Assembly: GCF_014844035.1 (NCBI RefSeq)
Contig: NZ_CP062159.1
Location: forward strand, 682,001-746,000
DNA from: Flavobacterium sp. MDT1-60
GTDB lineage: Bacteria > Bacteroidota > Bacteroidia > Flavobacteriales > Flavobacteriaceae
Reading direction: 5' to 3'
Length of the DNA: 64,000 nucleotides
The position numbers were made by a program, and so were the translations under genes. The notes under the pieces are model-generated. The model was not told the origin of the DNA. It saw nothing but the letters and a program-made list of their open reading frames with translations, and ran no database searches. Every line of letters starts with the position of its first letter. Positions within the stretch are counted from its first letter, which is position 1. Shown here piece after piece: positions 25,452 to 33,922 of this stretch.

Positions 25452-26354
25452 TTATGTAATTGAAGCGTTATATATCGCTTTTATGGTTTTATCAAGCTTT
25501 TGGTTAAATTCATCATCAGACTGACCAGCAGAAAGACCTTCAGACAATGCTCGTGAGAAGCTGGCGATCAATCCGTGGTTTTGCATCAGTTTTGCATTGG
25601 CTTCTTCTTCTGAATATCCGCCAGACAATGCTACAACACGAACAACATGCGGATCAGAGATCAAATCTTTGTAAAAGTCATTCACAGTTGGGATAGATAA
25701 TTTCAGCATCACTTTTACTTCTTTATCTAACAAGCTAAGCTGTTTCTGGATTTCTTCTTTCAGAATTTCTTCCGATTTTTCTTTGTCAGTACTATAAATA
25801 TCAACTTCCGGTTCAATAATCGGCACGAGTCCTTTTTTAAAGATTTGTAAACCAACTTTAAATTGTTGCGCTACTACTTCACGAATTCCTTCAGCATTTG
25901 CTTCTTTAATAACAGAACGCATTTTGGTTCCAAAAACGTTTCGTTCTACAGCCCTTGTCAATAGTTCCTCTAAATTGGAAATAGGCTTCATCAATTGTAC
26001 GCCATTGGCCAGATCAGCAGGTCCTTTATCTACTTTTAAAAATGGAACTATGTTTTTCTTTTCCCACAAATAATCGGCAGTCCATTGTCCGTCGATTTTG
26101 CGATCCATGGTGTTTTCAAACAAAATAGCTCCCAGGATATATTCGCTTTTAAATGCAGGGCTCTTAATTATACGGGTTCTCATTTCATGTACGAGAGTGT
26201 ACATTTCCTCTTCATTGGTGTAACTATTTTCCTGAACGCCGTATTGTGCAAGCGCTTTTGGAGTACTTCCGCCACTTTGATCTAATGCTGCGATAAATCC
26301 TTTTCCGGAATGCATGCGATCTAATTGTGCAATGTTCATTTCTCTTTTTTCCAT
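25452..26354 (-). CDS. fda: Class I fructose-bisphosphate aldolase
   Basis: A 300-residue glycolytic enzyme splitting fructose-1,6-bisphosphate by a Schiff-base mechanism. Marks are [12 protein letters not shown] near 20-31, F-L-K-V-D-K-G near 105-111, I-I-E-P-E near 179-183 and the Schiff-base lysine in V-M-L-K-L-S-I-P (about K218), plus L-S-G-G-Y-S-x-E-E-A near 243-251. It belongs to the shorter bacterial class I group. It lies 59 bases upstream of hemB in the same direction. Why a glycolytic gene sits among heme genes is not evident. Confidence 0.93.
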   Translation of the reverse strand: MEKREMNIAQLDRMHSGKGFIAALDQSGGSTPKALAQYGVQENSYTNEEEMYTLVHEMRTRIIKSPAFKSEYILGAILFENTMDRKIDGQWTADYLWEKKNIVPFLKVDKGPADLANGVQLMKPISNLEELLTRAVERNVFGTKMRSVIKEANAEGIREVVAQQFKVGLQIFKKGLVPIIEPEVDIYSTDKEKSEEILKEEIQKQLSLLDKEVKVMLKLSIPTVNDFYKDLISDPHVVRVVALSGGYSEEEANAKLMQNHGLIASFSRALSEGLSAGQSDDEFNQKLDKTIKAIYNASIT

Positions 26355-26442
26355 AATAATGTTTTTAAGTGAAATTCAATCGTTTTATTTATTACCAACC
26401 AACTCCAGAGGATCGCAATATTATTGTCGATCCTAACTTACA

Positions 26443-26868
26443 TTAAATCTCATTAAACAAATATTCATCTTTTAATTCTACATTAAATAATTTCAAAAAT
26501 TCAATATATTCTTCTTTAAACGTTTTTATTTTATGATGTTCTTCCTGGCGTTGAATATAATTTATAACATTTGTTAATTGAGAATGACTGTATGAAAAAG
26601 CTCCAAAACCCGTTTGCCATTCGAACTTTCCATTAATCCATTTTTTATCATTTATGAACTTTGATGAATTTGACTTTATATCTCTAACTAAATCTGAAAT
26701 CGACTTGTCAGGCATTCAGTTAATGGTAATTAGTTTTTGTTCTTTATTTGTAACAATACCGGTAATATATTTATAAATTTCTTCCTTCCAATTTGCTGAA
26801 ATCAGGTTTTGCCTTCCCTTAACAGCAAAAATAATATGAATGTATAATTGCGAATATGTATTTGCCAT
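26443..26868 (-). pseudogene. Degenerate IS200-like/RAYT transposase lacking its HUH motif
   Basis: Reading the minus strand from ATG 26868, the frame gives MANTYSQLYIHIIFAVKGR and continues to a TGA at 26718-26716, then resumes in the same frame with M-P-D-K-S-I-S-D-L-V-R-D-I-K and N-G-K-F-E-W-Q-T-G-F-G-A-F-S-Y to the stop at 26443. The whole is a Y1 (IS200-like, REP-associated) transposase of Bacteroidota type. In intact relatives M-P-D is followed by the H-I-H-I metal motif and a K-P-D before K-S-I-S-D; here that segment of about 11 residues is absent, as if lost between the two P-D codon runs. With a stop and no HUH motif the enzyme is dead. REP-like palindromes lie just upstream. Confidence 0.85.
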
Positions 26869-26894
26869 AAAATTGTAGCTTTTAAAATGATGCC

Positions 26895-27091
26895 ACCCCG
26901 ATGAGGTTCAATAAAATAAATCTACAAAATTGCTATAAACATGTTGTCCCGATGGGACTTAATTATATTAAAATTAGTCAATTAATTTTGGAGTTTTAAT
27001 AAATAAAAACCACATTTTTAAATTAAAGCTCCGGAGGAGCATCATGTTTATAGATAAAATTTAGCGACTAGAATTTGAACTCCAGAGGAGC
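26895..27091. repeat. REP-like palindrome array (BIME-type) next to the transposase relic
   Basis: Four small hairpin units: 26895-26907 (ACCCCGATGAGGT, imperfect), 26946-26958 (GTCCCGATGGGAC, perfect), 27028-27040 (GCTCCGGAGGAGC, perfect 5-bp stem) and 27080-27090 (CTCCAGAGGAG). The inner pair is framed by an exact 11-nt inverted repeat, CTATAAACATG (26933-26943) and CATGTTTATAG (27043-27053), so two units face each other as in a BIME. These units resemble the TCCCGATGGGA and GCTCC-GGAGC elements common near IS200-like genes in Bacteroidota. With the relic they fill the 756-base gap between hemF and the aldolase gene. Confidence 0.8.
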
Positions 27092-27110
27092 GTAATATTC
27101 TTATTCAATT

Positions 27111-28016
27111 CTAACTAATCCATTCCCGCGGATTTTCTAATACATTTACCAATTTCTCTTCTTCGCTTCCTGCTTCTGCATGATGATCATAAACCCATTG
27201 TACGTGTGGAGGCAAACTCATTAAAATACTCTCAATTCTTCCGTTAGTTTTTAAACCGAATAATGTGCCTTTGTCGTGAACCAAATTAAACTCGACATAA
27301 CGGCCACGACGGATTTCCTGCCAGTTTCTGTTTTCCGGAGTATATGCTAAATTCTTTCTTTTCTCCACAATTGGAACATAGGCTTCTAAGAAACTATTTC
27401 CAACTTCGGATACAAAATTGAACCAGTTTTCCATTGACATTGACTCATTTGCTTTGCAATAATCAAAGAACAAACCGCCAATGCCTCGTGCTTCGTTTCT
27501 GTGAGCATTCCAAAAATAAGCGTCACATTGTTTTTTATATTTTGGATAAAACTCCGGATTGTGTTTATCGCAAGCGGTTTTACAGGTTTGATGAAAGTGT
27601 TTTGCATCTTCTTCAAACAAATAATAAGGTGTTAAATCTTGTCCGCCGCCAAACCATTGTTCGATAACTTTTCCGTGTTTATCGTACATTTCAAAATAGC
27701 GCCAGTTCGCGTGAACCGTTGGGTTCATTGGGTTTTTTGGATGCAAAACCAAACTTAATCCGCAGGCAAAAAAATCAGCTTCACCAACGTTAAACATTTT
27801 TTGCATCGCTTCAGGAAGTTTTCCGTGAACGGCCGAAATGTTTACACCACCTTTTTCGAAAACTGCACCGTTTTCAATAACGCGTGTTCTTCCGCCACCG
27901 CCTTCCGGGCGTTTCCAAAGATCTTCACGGAATTTTGCAGTTCCGTCAACAGCTTCTAATCCGGCACAGATTTGGTCTTGTAGATTTTGTATGTATGCGT
28001 AAAATTTATCTTTCAT
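27111..28016 (-). CDS. hemF: Oxygen-dependent coproporphyrinogen III oxidase
   Basis: A 301-residue cytoplasmic enzyme that decarboxylates two propionates of coproporphyrinogen III using O2 to give protoporphyrinogen IX. Characteristic stretches are W-K-R-P-E-G-G-G-G-R-T-R-V, GVNISAVHGKLP, S-L-V-L-H-P-K-N-P-M-N-P-T-V-H-A-N-W-R-Y-F, WFGGGQDLTPYYLFEEDAKHFH and G-R-Y-V-E-F-N-L-V-H-D-K-G-T-L-F-G-L. Length is as expected. Its start overlaps the preceding membrane-protein gene by 11 bases, so it is the last gene of the long minus-strand hem transcript. Confidence 0.97.
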   Translation of the reverse strand: MKDKFYAYIQNLQDQICAGLEAVDGTAKFREDLWKRPEGGGGRTRVIENGAVFEKGGVNISAVHGKLPEAMQKMFNVGEADFFACGLSLVLHPKNPMNPTVHANWRYFEMYDKHGKVIEQWFGGGQDLTPYYLFEEDAKHFHQTCKTACDKHNPEFYPKYKKQCDAYFWNAHRNEARGIGGLFFDYCKANESMSMENWFNFVSEVGNSFLEAYVPIVEKRKNLAYTPENRNWQEIRRGRYVEFNLVHDKGTLFGLKTNGRIESILMSLPPHVQWVYDHHAEAGSEEEKLVNVLENPREWIS

Positions 28017-28599
28017 GTATCTTAATTCTTAGTAATGAAATCAATATTAAAATAGTTCCAATTAAACATAACCAATCTCTAAATAAATAATGAATAACAA
28101 CAATTGGTGTGTCATTCCAATAATCCTCATATGAAGTATAAAAACATTTAAAATATAAAATCGTACCCATAATTAAGAATATTCCAATTGGAATAAATAT
28201 TTTTATTTTGACCGATTTAGGTTTTAATAGATCATTTAAAATAAAAGCAACCGGTAAAATATGAAGAGTAAAGATTATAAAATCAACTATTTGATTAAAC
28301 CAAAACATATAAAAAAAACGATTGATTATGTAGATCATTAATAGTAGATATATCACACTCGATATATTTAAAATACTCTTTAATTTGTGTTTTTTAATTT
28401 CAAAAAAGTAACTACTAATAGTAATTGTAAATAGACTTATTAAAACTCCAGTAAACAGAAAAATTCTTCCATAATCTCTAATTACTTCATGATTTGAATT
28501 TAAATATTGAGTTCTAGGATTTAATAACAAACTTAGAAAGCCCAAAAAAGCAATAATGTATGATAAATATTTTATATAGAATTGGGGACTATTTTTCAT
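28006..28599 (-). CDS. Uncharacterised multi-pass membrane protein in the hem operon
   Basis: A 197-residue protein that I do not recognise. About six hydrophobic segments are visible (near 10-23, 45-63, 75-92, 100-117, 130-147 and 175-190), separated by short basic loops such as E-I-K-K-H-K-L-K and L-K-P-K-S-V-K-I-K. No catalytic or heme-ligand pattern is clear. It overlaps the GNAT gene upstream by 11 bases and hemF downstream by 11 bases, so its translation is probably coupled to both. Base composition is more AT-rich than hemF, which suggests later arrival into the operon. Confidence 0.75.
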   Translation of the reverse strand: MKNSPQFYIKYLSYIIAFLGFLSLLLNPRTQYLNSNHEVIRDYGRIFLFTGVLISLFTITISSYFFEIKKHKLKSILNISSVIYLLLMIYIINRFFYMFWFNQIVDFIIFTLHILPVAFILNDLLKPKSVKIKIFIPIGIFLIMGTILYFKCFYTSYEDYWNDTPIVVIHYLFRDWLCLIGTILILISLLRIKIHER

Positions 28600-29140
28600 T
28601 TTCTACATATTCTGATTTAAGCAATCCGAAATAAACAGTGTTCTGCAACTCGCCATCACCATTTCTAAATTCGTCTCGTAAAATTCCTTCTTGTTTGAAA
28701 TTGTGCTTTAATGCAACTCGTTGGCTTGCAAGGTTAATTTCTGATGTACAGATGAAAACTTTGTTCATTTTCAATTCATTGAAACAAAAATCAAGTGCAT
28801 CTGAAACCATTTTTGATGTGATTCCTTTTCCCTGAAAATCTTCATCTGCGAAATAACCTAATTCACATTTTGAAATACGGTAATCTATAGTTTTGACACA
28901 TAAATAACCAATTAAATCATTGGATTTGATATCCCTGGCATAAAAGTAAAACCCTTCATTGTTTTTTTCTTTGTCACGACTGACTGTCAGAAAATCTTCA
29001 GCTTTCTTTAAAGAATCAGAATTGGCCAGCGTTACAGGAAAAGTTTTTTCAATGTGATTTCTATTTTTATCAATAAGTTTGAAAAACTCTTCGGGAGAAA
29101 CATTTTCTATTCTGTCTATTTTCCAATCTGTAAAACTCAT
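28589..29140 (-). CDS. RimJ/RimL-type GNAT N-acetyltransferase
   Basis: A 183-residue cytoplasmic protein with the GNAT_3 layout: E-E-F-F-K-L-I-D near the start, D-L-I-G-Y-L-C-V-K near 75-84, C-E-L-G-Y-F-A-D-E-D-F-Q-G-K-G-I-T for the acetyl-CoA-binding A motif, K-V-F-I-C-T-S-E-I-N-L-A-S-Q-R-V-A for motif B and H-N-F-K-Q-E-G-I-L-R-D-E-F-R-N-G at the end. Relatives acetylate ribosomal-protein N-termini or small molecules. It begins 2 bases after the upstream gene's stop and overlaps the next gene, inside the hemE-hemF operon. A heme-related role is not implied by its sequence. Confidence 0.85.
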   Translation of the reverse strand: MSFTDWKIDRIENVSPEEFFKLIDKNRNHIEKTFPVTLANSDSLKKAEDFLTVSRDKEKNNEGFYFYARDIKSNDLIGYLCVKTIDYRISKCELGYFADEDFQGKGITSKMVSDALDFCFNELKMNKVFICTSEINLASQRVALKHNFKQEGILRDEFRNGDGELQNTVYFGLLKSEYVENEK

Positions 29141-29142
29141 GG

Positions 29143-29520
29143 TTATTTGTTTTTAGCCGAAGTGATTTTAGCGTTTATTCCAAAAGAGAAAACCTTGCTT
29201 TCTCGTTGGATATAGTGATAAATAGCTAAAGCTTTATTTTCAAAATTATAGCTTTCCGCTTTCGAAAATTCCATTAAAAAATCAGCAAACTGCTCTAATT
29301 GATTGAAATCTAAATGACGACGAACTAATAAAGTTATTAATTCTTCATCTCGATAATCGACTAAAGTTTCAATGTTTAAACCGAATTCTTTTAATTGATT
29401 TCCAATATCAAATTTTTCATCATCGGTTAGAGGCTGAGGTACAAAGTCAAGAGAGCGTAACGTTTTGAGAACGTTATCAATTCTGATGCTTTCGTTGTCT
29501 CTTAAGCCTTTGTTGAGCAT
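29143..29520 (-). CDS. Conserved hypothetical protein in the hem operon
   Basis: A 125-residue soluble, acidic, helical protein that I cannot assign to a named family. The N-terminal half (L-R-S-L-D-F-V-P-Q-P-L-T-D-D-E-K-F) is followed by L-V-D-Y-R-D-E-E-L-I-T-L-L-V-R-R-H-L-D and a third helical block ending with basic residues. No cysteine is present and no signal peptide is seen. It follows hemE after a 77-base gap that holds a palindrome, and it is 2 bases from the GNAT gene. The tight packing supports a real gene. Confidence 0.7.
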   Translation of the reverse strand: MLNKGLRDNESIRIDNVLKTLRSLDFVPQPLTDDEKFDIGNQLKEFGLNIETLVDYRDEELITLLVRRHLDFNQLEQFADFLMEFSKAESYNFENKALAIYHYIQRESKVFSFGINAKITSAKNK

Positions 29521-29541
29521 TATCTTTTGAGTTTTCAGTCG

Positions 29542-29586
29542 CAGTCGCAGTTTTCAGCTTTGAAGTGAGACTGAAAACTGCGATTG
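29542..29586. repeat. Intergenic palindrome, TCGCAGTTTTCAG family
   Basis: Arms 29542-29557 and 29571-29586 pair at 15 of 16 positions plus one G-T wobble around a 13-nt loop. The word TCGCAGTTTTCAG is repeated outside the arms and again at 36624-36636. It sits between hemE and the next operon gene. Confidence 0.7.
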
Positions 29587-29597
29587 AAAACTGTATA

Positions 29598-30623
29598 CTA
29601 TTGTCCGTATTCTTTAACCGCGTCAATAAACGCTTTCGCGTGATCTACAGGGATATTTGGTAAAATTCCGTGACCTAAATTTACAACATATTTATCTTTT
29701 CCGAATTCGTCGATCATTTCGTGAACCATTTTTTTGATGGTTGGAATTGGAGAAAGCAATCTTGACGGATCAAAGTTTCCTTGTAAAGTAATGTTTCCAC
29801 CAGACAAGTAACGTGCATTTCTAGCTGAACAAGTCCAATCTACACCCAATGCCGAAGCTCTACTTTTACCCATTTCGCCAAGAGCAAACCAACATCCTTT
29901 TCCGAAAACAATAACCGGAGCATGATCAGCCAAAGCTTCAACGATTTGGTTGATGTATTTCCATGAGAATTCCTGATAATCAACCGGAGAAAGCATTCCT
30001 CCCCATGAATCAAAAATCTGAACAGCATCAACTCCTGCTTTTACTTTTTCTTTTAAGTATAAAATGGTTGTATCTGTGATTTTTTGTAGTAATGTATGTG
30101 CTGCTGCCGGGTTTGAGAAACAGAAACCTTTTGCAGTATCAAAACTTTTAGAACCTTTTCCTTCAACAGCATAACAAAAAATTGTCCAAGGCGAACCTGC
30201 GAAACCAATTAATGGTACTTCGTCATTTAACATTTCCTTAGTCAATTTAATGGCATCCATTACATAACCTAAACTTTCCTGAATATCCGGAACGTAAACT
30301 CTGTGTACATCTGCCAATGAACGAATAGGATTTGGTAAAAACGGACCAAAATTCTCTTTCATTAAAACTTCGATTCCCATTGCTTGCGGCACAACCAAAA
30401 TATCTGAGAATAAAATCGCTGCATCAGGCGCAATTCTGCGAATTGGCTGAACAGTAATTTCTGCTGCTAATTCCGGAGTTTGACAACGGGTAAAGAAATC
30501 GTATTTATCACGCAAAGCGATGAATTCTGGTAAATATCTTCCGGCTTGACGCATCATCCATACGGGTGGACGTTGAACAGTTTCTCCTTTTAATGCTTTT
30601 AAAAATAGGTCGTTTTTTAACAT
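29598..30623 (-). CDS. hemE: Uroporphyrinogen decarboxylase
   Basis: A 341-residue cytoplasmic enzyme that decarboxylates the four acetates of uroporphyrinogen III to coproporphyrinogen III. The family signature [17 protein letters not shown] lies at 18-34 with active-site arginines R25 and R29; [10 protein letters not shown] and the [16 protein letters not shown] signature follow, and G-N-F-D-P and [12 protein letters not shown] close the domain. It lies downstream of hemD, separated by a gap with an unusual repeat whose 30-nt core ends 8 bases before the hemE start and recurs before hemH. Confidence 0.97.
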   Translation of the reverse strand: MLKNDLFLKALKGETVQRPPVWMMRQAGRYLPEFIALRDKYDFFTRCQTPELAAEITVQPIRRIAPDAAILFSDILVVPQAMGIEVLMKENFGPFLPNPIRSLADVHRVYVPDIQESLGYVMDAIKLTKEMLNDEVPLIGFAGSPWTIFCYAVEGKGSKSFDTAKGFCFSNPAAAHTLLQKITDTTILYLKEKVKAGVDAVQIFDSWGGMLSPVDYQEFSWKYINQIVEALADHAPVIVFGKGCWFALGEMGKSRASALGVDWTCSARNARYLSGGNITLQGNFDPSRLLSPIPTIKKMVHEMIDEFGKDKYVVNLGHGILPNIPVDHAKAFIDAVKEYGQ

Positions 30624-30631
30624 TTTTTGTT

Positions 30632-30661
30632 GCTTTAGGCTTTAAGCTTTAGGCTTTAAGC
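30632..30661 (-). repeat. 30-nt leader repeat before hemE, identical to one before hemH
   Basis: On the minus strand this reads as two copies of the 14-mer GCTTAAAGCCTAAA plus GC and ends 8 bases before the hemE ATG. The same 30 bases, in the same orientation relative to the gene, end 9 bases before the hemH ATG (34979-35008). It also pairs with a related word at 30731-30746 (15 of 16) to form a larger palindrome across the hemD-hemE gap. Confidence 0.8.
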
Positions 30662-30739
30662 GTTTGTTTGTCTTATTTTTTTGATTATGGCTTATTGCTT
30701 AAGCCTGTGCTGTACTAATTTTAGCTTATTGCCTAAGGC

Positions 30740-31414
30740 TTAAAGCTTATTGCTGTATTCAGCAATTACATCTTCAATTACGTCCTCAACCGTTGGCTGA
30801 TCTGCTATGATGATATTTTTGGTAATTTTATGTAAAACGTCTGCAGTGGTTTCTCCAATGCAAAAGCAGGTTTCTTTTTTTATGGTATTGTCTTTCAAAT
30901 AACTTTCAACGCCAGAAGGACTGAAAAATAAGATCGCGTCAAAAGCTGTTTTTATTTTCTGAGGTGTTAATGATGTATCGTAAACCTGAATTTCATTGAA
31001 TTTTACATCTGCTTCTTTTAAAGCTTGTGGTAAAGTTTCTCTGCGAAGGTTTCCGCTGAAAAAAGTAAAGCTTTCGTTACGATAAATTAAAGTGATGATT
31101 TCGGCTAAATCTGAAGCATAACCGGTATAAGCGACAACATTGAAGCCGCTTTCGGATAATAAAATCTTAGTTTTTAATCCAACACAAAAAACGTTTTTAC
31201 TTTTAAGTTCTTCCGCTTTTGGATGCGATAAAATACTGTGAACAGCATTCTGACTGGTGAAAATTAGATTTTCGTTGAGGTCTTTTAGTTCGAAAGATTT
31301 ATTTTGAGTCTGAATGAAATCGATATCAACAACATCTAAATTGGTAGCTGTTAATGCTTGTCTTTGTTCGCCCGATAGCTTTTTGGTAGATAATATCTGA
31401 ATTGATTTTGCCAT
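30740..31414 (-). CDS. hemD: Uroporphyrinogen-III synthase
   Basis: A 224-residue cytoplasmic enzyme that closes and inverts ring D of hydroxymethylbilane. The family is poorly conserved; visible marks are L-S-T-K-K-L-S near the start, I-F-T-S-Q-N-A-V near 51-58, V-F-C-V-G-L-K-T near 75-82, E-I-Q-V-Y-D-T near 142-148, I-L-F-F-S-P-S-G-V-E-S-Y near 162-173 and C-F-C-I-G-E-T-T near 183-190. Its start overlaps the hemC stop by one base, which supports the call strongly. Confidence 0.92.
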   Translation of the reverse strand: MAKSIQILSTKKLSGEQRQALTATNLDVVDIDFIQTQNKSFELKDLNENLIFTSQNAVHSILSHPKAEELKSKNVFCVGLKTKILLSESGFNVVAYTGYASDLAEIITLIYRNESFTFFSGNLRRETLPQALKEADVKFNEIQVYDTSLTPQKIKTAFDAILFFSPSGVESYLKDNTIKKETCFCIGETTADVLHKITKNIIIADQPTVEDVIEDVIAEYSNKL

Positions 31415-32337
31415 TATTTTTTTAGAGATTCTTTAATAGATTGCATCAATTCGGTTCCGCCATTATTCAAAATTTCCTGAGCGGCAAAGAATCCTAGCTT
31501 TTTCCATTCTGAAATAGCAACGGTCTTGTCGATTTCCAGTTTTTGTTTTCCATCAACAGAAAGTAAAACACCTTGAAAGTGTAATGTGTCTTCGTCTTCA
31601 TTATAAGTAACCAAAGCTCCAATTGGCGCTGTACAGCCACCTTCCAGCGTTCTCAAAAACTGACGTTCGATATAAGTACAGATCTCCGTTTCAATATGAT
31701 TTAACTGCGAAAGTGCATCTAAAATATAATTGTCATTTTCCATTGCCACAACAAGCATTGCTCCTTGTGCCGGCGCGGGAATCATCCAATCAAGATTGAT
31801 ATAATTTTCTGGTTTTATGTTAATGCGCTCCAAACCTGCAGCCGCAAAAACAGCTCCGTCCCAGTTATTGTCCTGTAGTTTTTGCATGCGTGTGTTTACG
31901 TTTCCGCGTAAATCAACCACCGTATGATTTGGGTATTTATTGAACCATAATGCCTGACGACGTAAACTTCCGGTTGCAATTGTACTTGGTTGGTCAAAAT
32001 CCGGATTTCCTTTATGAACCAGGATGTCTAAAACATTGGCTCTTTCCAAAACAGCAGCCTGAACAATTCCTTTTGGTAAAGCTGTTGGAACATCTTTCAT
32101 CGAGTGAACTGCAATATCACAATCACCGTTAATCATGGCAACATCCAGCGTTTTAGTAAAAATTCCGGTAATGCCAAGTTCGTAAAGCGGTTTGTCCAAA
32201 ATGATATCGCCTGTAGATTTTACAGCAACAATCTTGGTTTTATAACCTAAATCGTTTAGTTTTTTCTCGACAGTATGTGCTTGCCAAAGTGCCAATTCGC
32301 TATCGCGAGTTCCTATTCTGATTGTTTTTTCAGCCAT
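31414..32337 (-). CDS. hemC: Porphobilinogen deaminase (hydroxymethylbilane synthase)
   Basis: A 307-residue enzyme from ATG 32337 (MAEKTIRIGTRDSELALWQA), preferred to an ATG 18 bases upstream because the family starts I-R-I-G-T-R-x-S. It polymerises four porphobilinogens. Seen are K-S-T-G-D near 40-44, A-V-H-S-M-K-D-V-P near 76-84, G-S-L-R-R near 123-127, and C235 in L-E-G-G-C-T-A-P-I-G, which carries the dipyrromethane cofactor. Gene order hemA-hemC-hemD is typical. Confidence 0.97.
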   Translation of the reverse strand: MAEKTIRIGTRDSELALWQAHTVEKKLNDLGYKTKIVAVKSTGDIILDKPLYELGITGIFTKTLDVAMINGDCDIAVHSMKDVPTALPKGIVQAAVLERANVLDILVHKGNPDFDQPSTIATGSLRRQALWFNKYPNHTVVDLRGNVNTRMQKLQDNNWDGAVFAAAGLERINIKPENYINLDWMIPAPAQGAMLVVAMENDNYILDALSQLNHIETEICTYIERQFLRTLEGGCTAPIGALVTYNEDEDTLHFQGVLLSVDGKQKLEIDKTVAISEWKKLGFFAAQEILNNGGTELMQSIKESLKK

Positions 32338-32350
32338 TTTGTTTGATTTC

Positions 32351-32434
32351 ACCATATAAGTTATATAAGTAATTTAAGCAGTTTGATTTAAAAGGCAACA
32401 ATTAACCGGCTGCTATTAAATGGACTTATATGGT
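32351..32434. repeat. Inverted repeat in the hemA-hemC gap
   Basis: ACCATATAAGT (32351-32361) and its exact reverse complement ACTTATATGGT (32424-32434) flank the 89-base gap between hemA and hemC. Function unknown; it may be an RNA processing or attenuation structure. Confidence 0.5.
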
Positions 32435-32444
32435 TTAAAATTTT

Positions 32445-33695
32445 TTAAGATGCTTTTATTTTGAAGACTTTCTCGATCCATTCGATGCTTTCATCGACCA
32501 TGGTGTCGTCGTCTTTTAAGTGGTTTGCGAAATGTGTAGTGATTTTTTGAATGATTCTGTTGCTGATGATTTCAGCCTGAGCTTCATTAAAATCAGTGAT
32601 TTTTTTGCTTTGAAAGTTTAATTCTGAATCTTTAATCGCGTTCAGTTTTTCTTTTAAAGCATTGATAGTTGGGGCAAATTTTCTGCCTTTCATCCAAACC
32701 ACAAATTCTTCTTTGATTTCTTCAATAATGGCTTCTGCAGCCGGAATGTGTAATTTTCTGTTTTCCAAAGTTTCATCTGTCAATTGCGACAAATAATCCA
32801 TGTGAATCAGTGTTACGCCTTCTAGATCCTCTACGTTTTCATGAACGTTTTTCGGAATAGATAAATCTAAAATCAATAAAGGTTTTTTAAGATTTAAGAT
32901 GGCTTTGTCAACTGTTGGGTTTTGCGCACCAGTAGCGACAACCACAACATCTGCTTTTTGAAGCTCTAAATGCAGTTCCGAATAATCTTTAACAATCAAA
33001 TTTAATTTTCCGGCCAACTTCTCAGCTTTGTCTTTCGTTCGGTTGATTAAAGTGATATGTTCGTTTTTGGTGTGTTTTACAAGATTTTCGCAAGTATTTC
33101 TTCCGATTTTTCCTGTTCCGAAAAGTAAAATATTTTTATTGCCAATGTCTTCTACATTTTTGATGATGTATTGTACCGATGCAAAAGAAACCGAAGTCGC
33201 TCCGGAACTAATCTCCGTTTCGTTCTTGATTTTTTTGCTCGCCTGAATCACAGCATTCACCAGTCTTTCCACGAAAGTATTGGCTAATCCCATTGCTTTT
33301 GAATGTGCAAAACTCGTTTTGATTTGAGAAATAATTTCGAAATCGCCCAGAATCTGACTGTCTAAACCAGTTCCTACGCGAAACAAATGATTAATGGCTT
33401 CCTGGTTTTTGTAAACGAATCCCACTTTTTGGAAAGCATCTACAGATCCGTTACTATTATCGCAAATAAGTTTTATTAATTGAAAAGGGTGTTCAGCAAA
33501 ACCGTAGATCTCGGTTCTGTTGCAAGTCGAAGTGACAATTAAACTTTCTATTCCTTCTGTTTTAGCCTGTTCCAGCAAACGCGTTTTGGCAACTGCATCC
33601 AAACTAAATTGACCTCTTACCTCAGCATCAGCTTTTTTATAACTCAGACCAACTGAATAAAAATAGAGGTGTTTCGGTACATTATTGTTTTCCAT
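32445..33695 (-). CDS. hemA: Glutamyl-tRNA reductase
   Basis: A 416-residue enzyme, first of the C5 heme pathway, reducing glutamyl-tRNA to glutamate-1-semialdehyde. The start at ATG 33695 (MENNNVPKHLYFYSVGLSY) is preferred to an ATG 105 bases upstream, whose extra residues are not family-like. The catalytic C58 is in T-S-T-C-N-R-T-E; G-L-D-S-Q-I-L-G-D near 120, the NADPH loop L-L-F-G-T-G-K-I-G-R and the C-terminal dimerisation helix are present. It heads the minus-strand hem operon. A minus-strand TACTTTTG (33750-33743) is a likely -7 box. hemL, the next step, is not in the window. Confidence 0.95.
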   Translation of the reverse strand: MENNNVPKHLYFYSVGLSYKKADAEVRGQFSLDAVAKTRLLEQAKTEGIESLIVTSTCNRTEIYGFAEHPFQLIKLICDNSNGSVDAFQKVGFVYKNQEAINHLFRVGTGLDSQILGDFEIISQIKTSFAHSKAMGLANTFVERLVNAVIQASKKIKNETEISSGATSVSFASVQYIIKNVEDIGNKNILLFGTGKIGRNTCENLVKHTKNEHITLINRTKDKAEKLAGKLNLIVKDYSELHLELQKADVVVVATGAQNPTVDKAILNLKKPLLILDLSIPKNVHENVEDLEGVTLIHMDYLSQLTDETLENRKLHIPAAEAIIEEIKEEFVVWMKGRKFAPTINALKEKLNAIKDSELNFQSKKITDFNEAQAEIISNRIIQKITTHFANHLKDDDTMVDESIEWIEKVFKIKAS

Positions 33696-33821
33696 AAATT
33701 CACTTTCATAAAAGTGCAACAAAATTATCATTATACTGTTTACAAAAGTAACGCTCAAAGTACTATTTGTATCGCTACATGTTTTTTTGTTTCTAAACAT
33801 CTGTTTTTATGCAAAAAGCAT

Positions 33822-33829
33822 TATTTTTG
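33822..33829 (+). promoter_or_regulatory. Putative -7 promoter element for the AraC-type regulator gene
   Basis: TATTTTTG fits TAnnTTTG. It lies 93 bases before the ATG at 33923, leaving a leader that contains the palindrome at 33857-33879. No correctly spaced TTG was found. Confidence 0.35.
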
Positions 33830-33856
33830 TAGCAAAATCAAGTTGTTTGAAATGAT

Positions 33857-33879
33857 TTGTTTAGAGTGATTCTAAATAA
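33857..33879. promoter_or_regulatory. Fur-box-like palindrome between hemA and the AraC gene
   Basis: A 23-base palindrome centred on G33868, with perfect inner arms TTTAGA and TCTAAA around GTGAT and outer bases TTGT/ATAA. It looks like iron-box sequences of Bacteroidota (TTTAGA-N5-TCTAAA type). It lies 43 bases before the AraC gene and between divergent genes, so it could control that gene and perhaps the hem operon. The binding protein is inferred. Confidence 0.55.
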
Positions 33880-33922
33880 CATTTCTCTTTGGCTATGATT
33901 TTAGTTTCAAAAAAATATCGCT

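Noticed and set aside
25452..26354. Aldolase as a heme pathway enzyme
   Set aside because: The sequence has all class I fructose-bisphosphate aldolase marks; its place near hemB is only positional.
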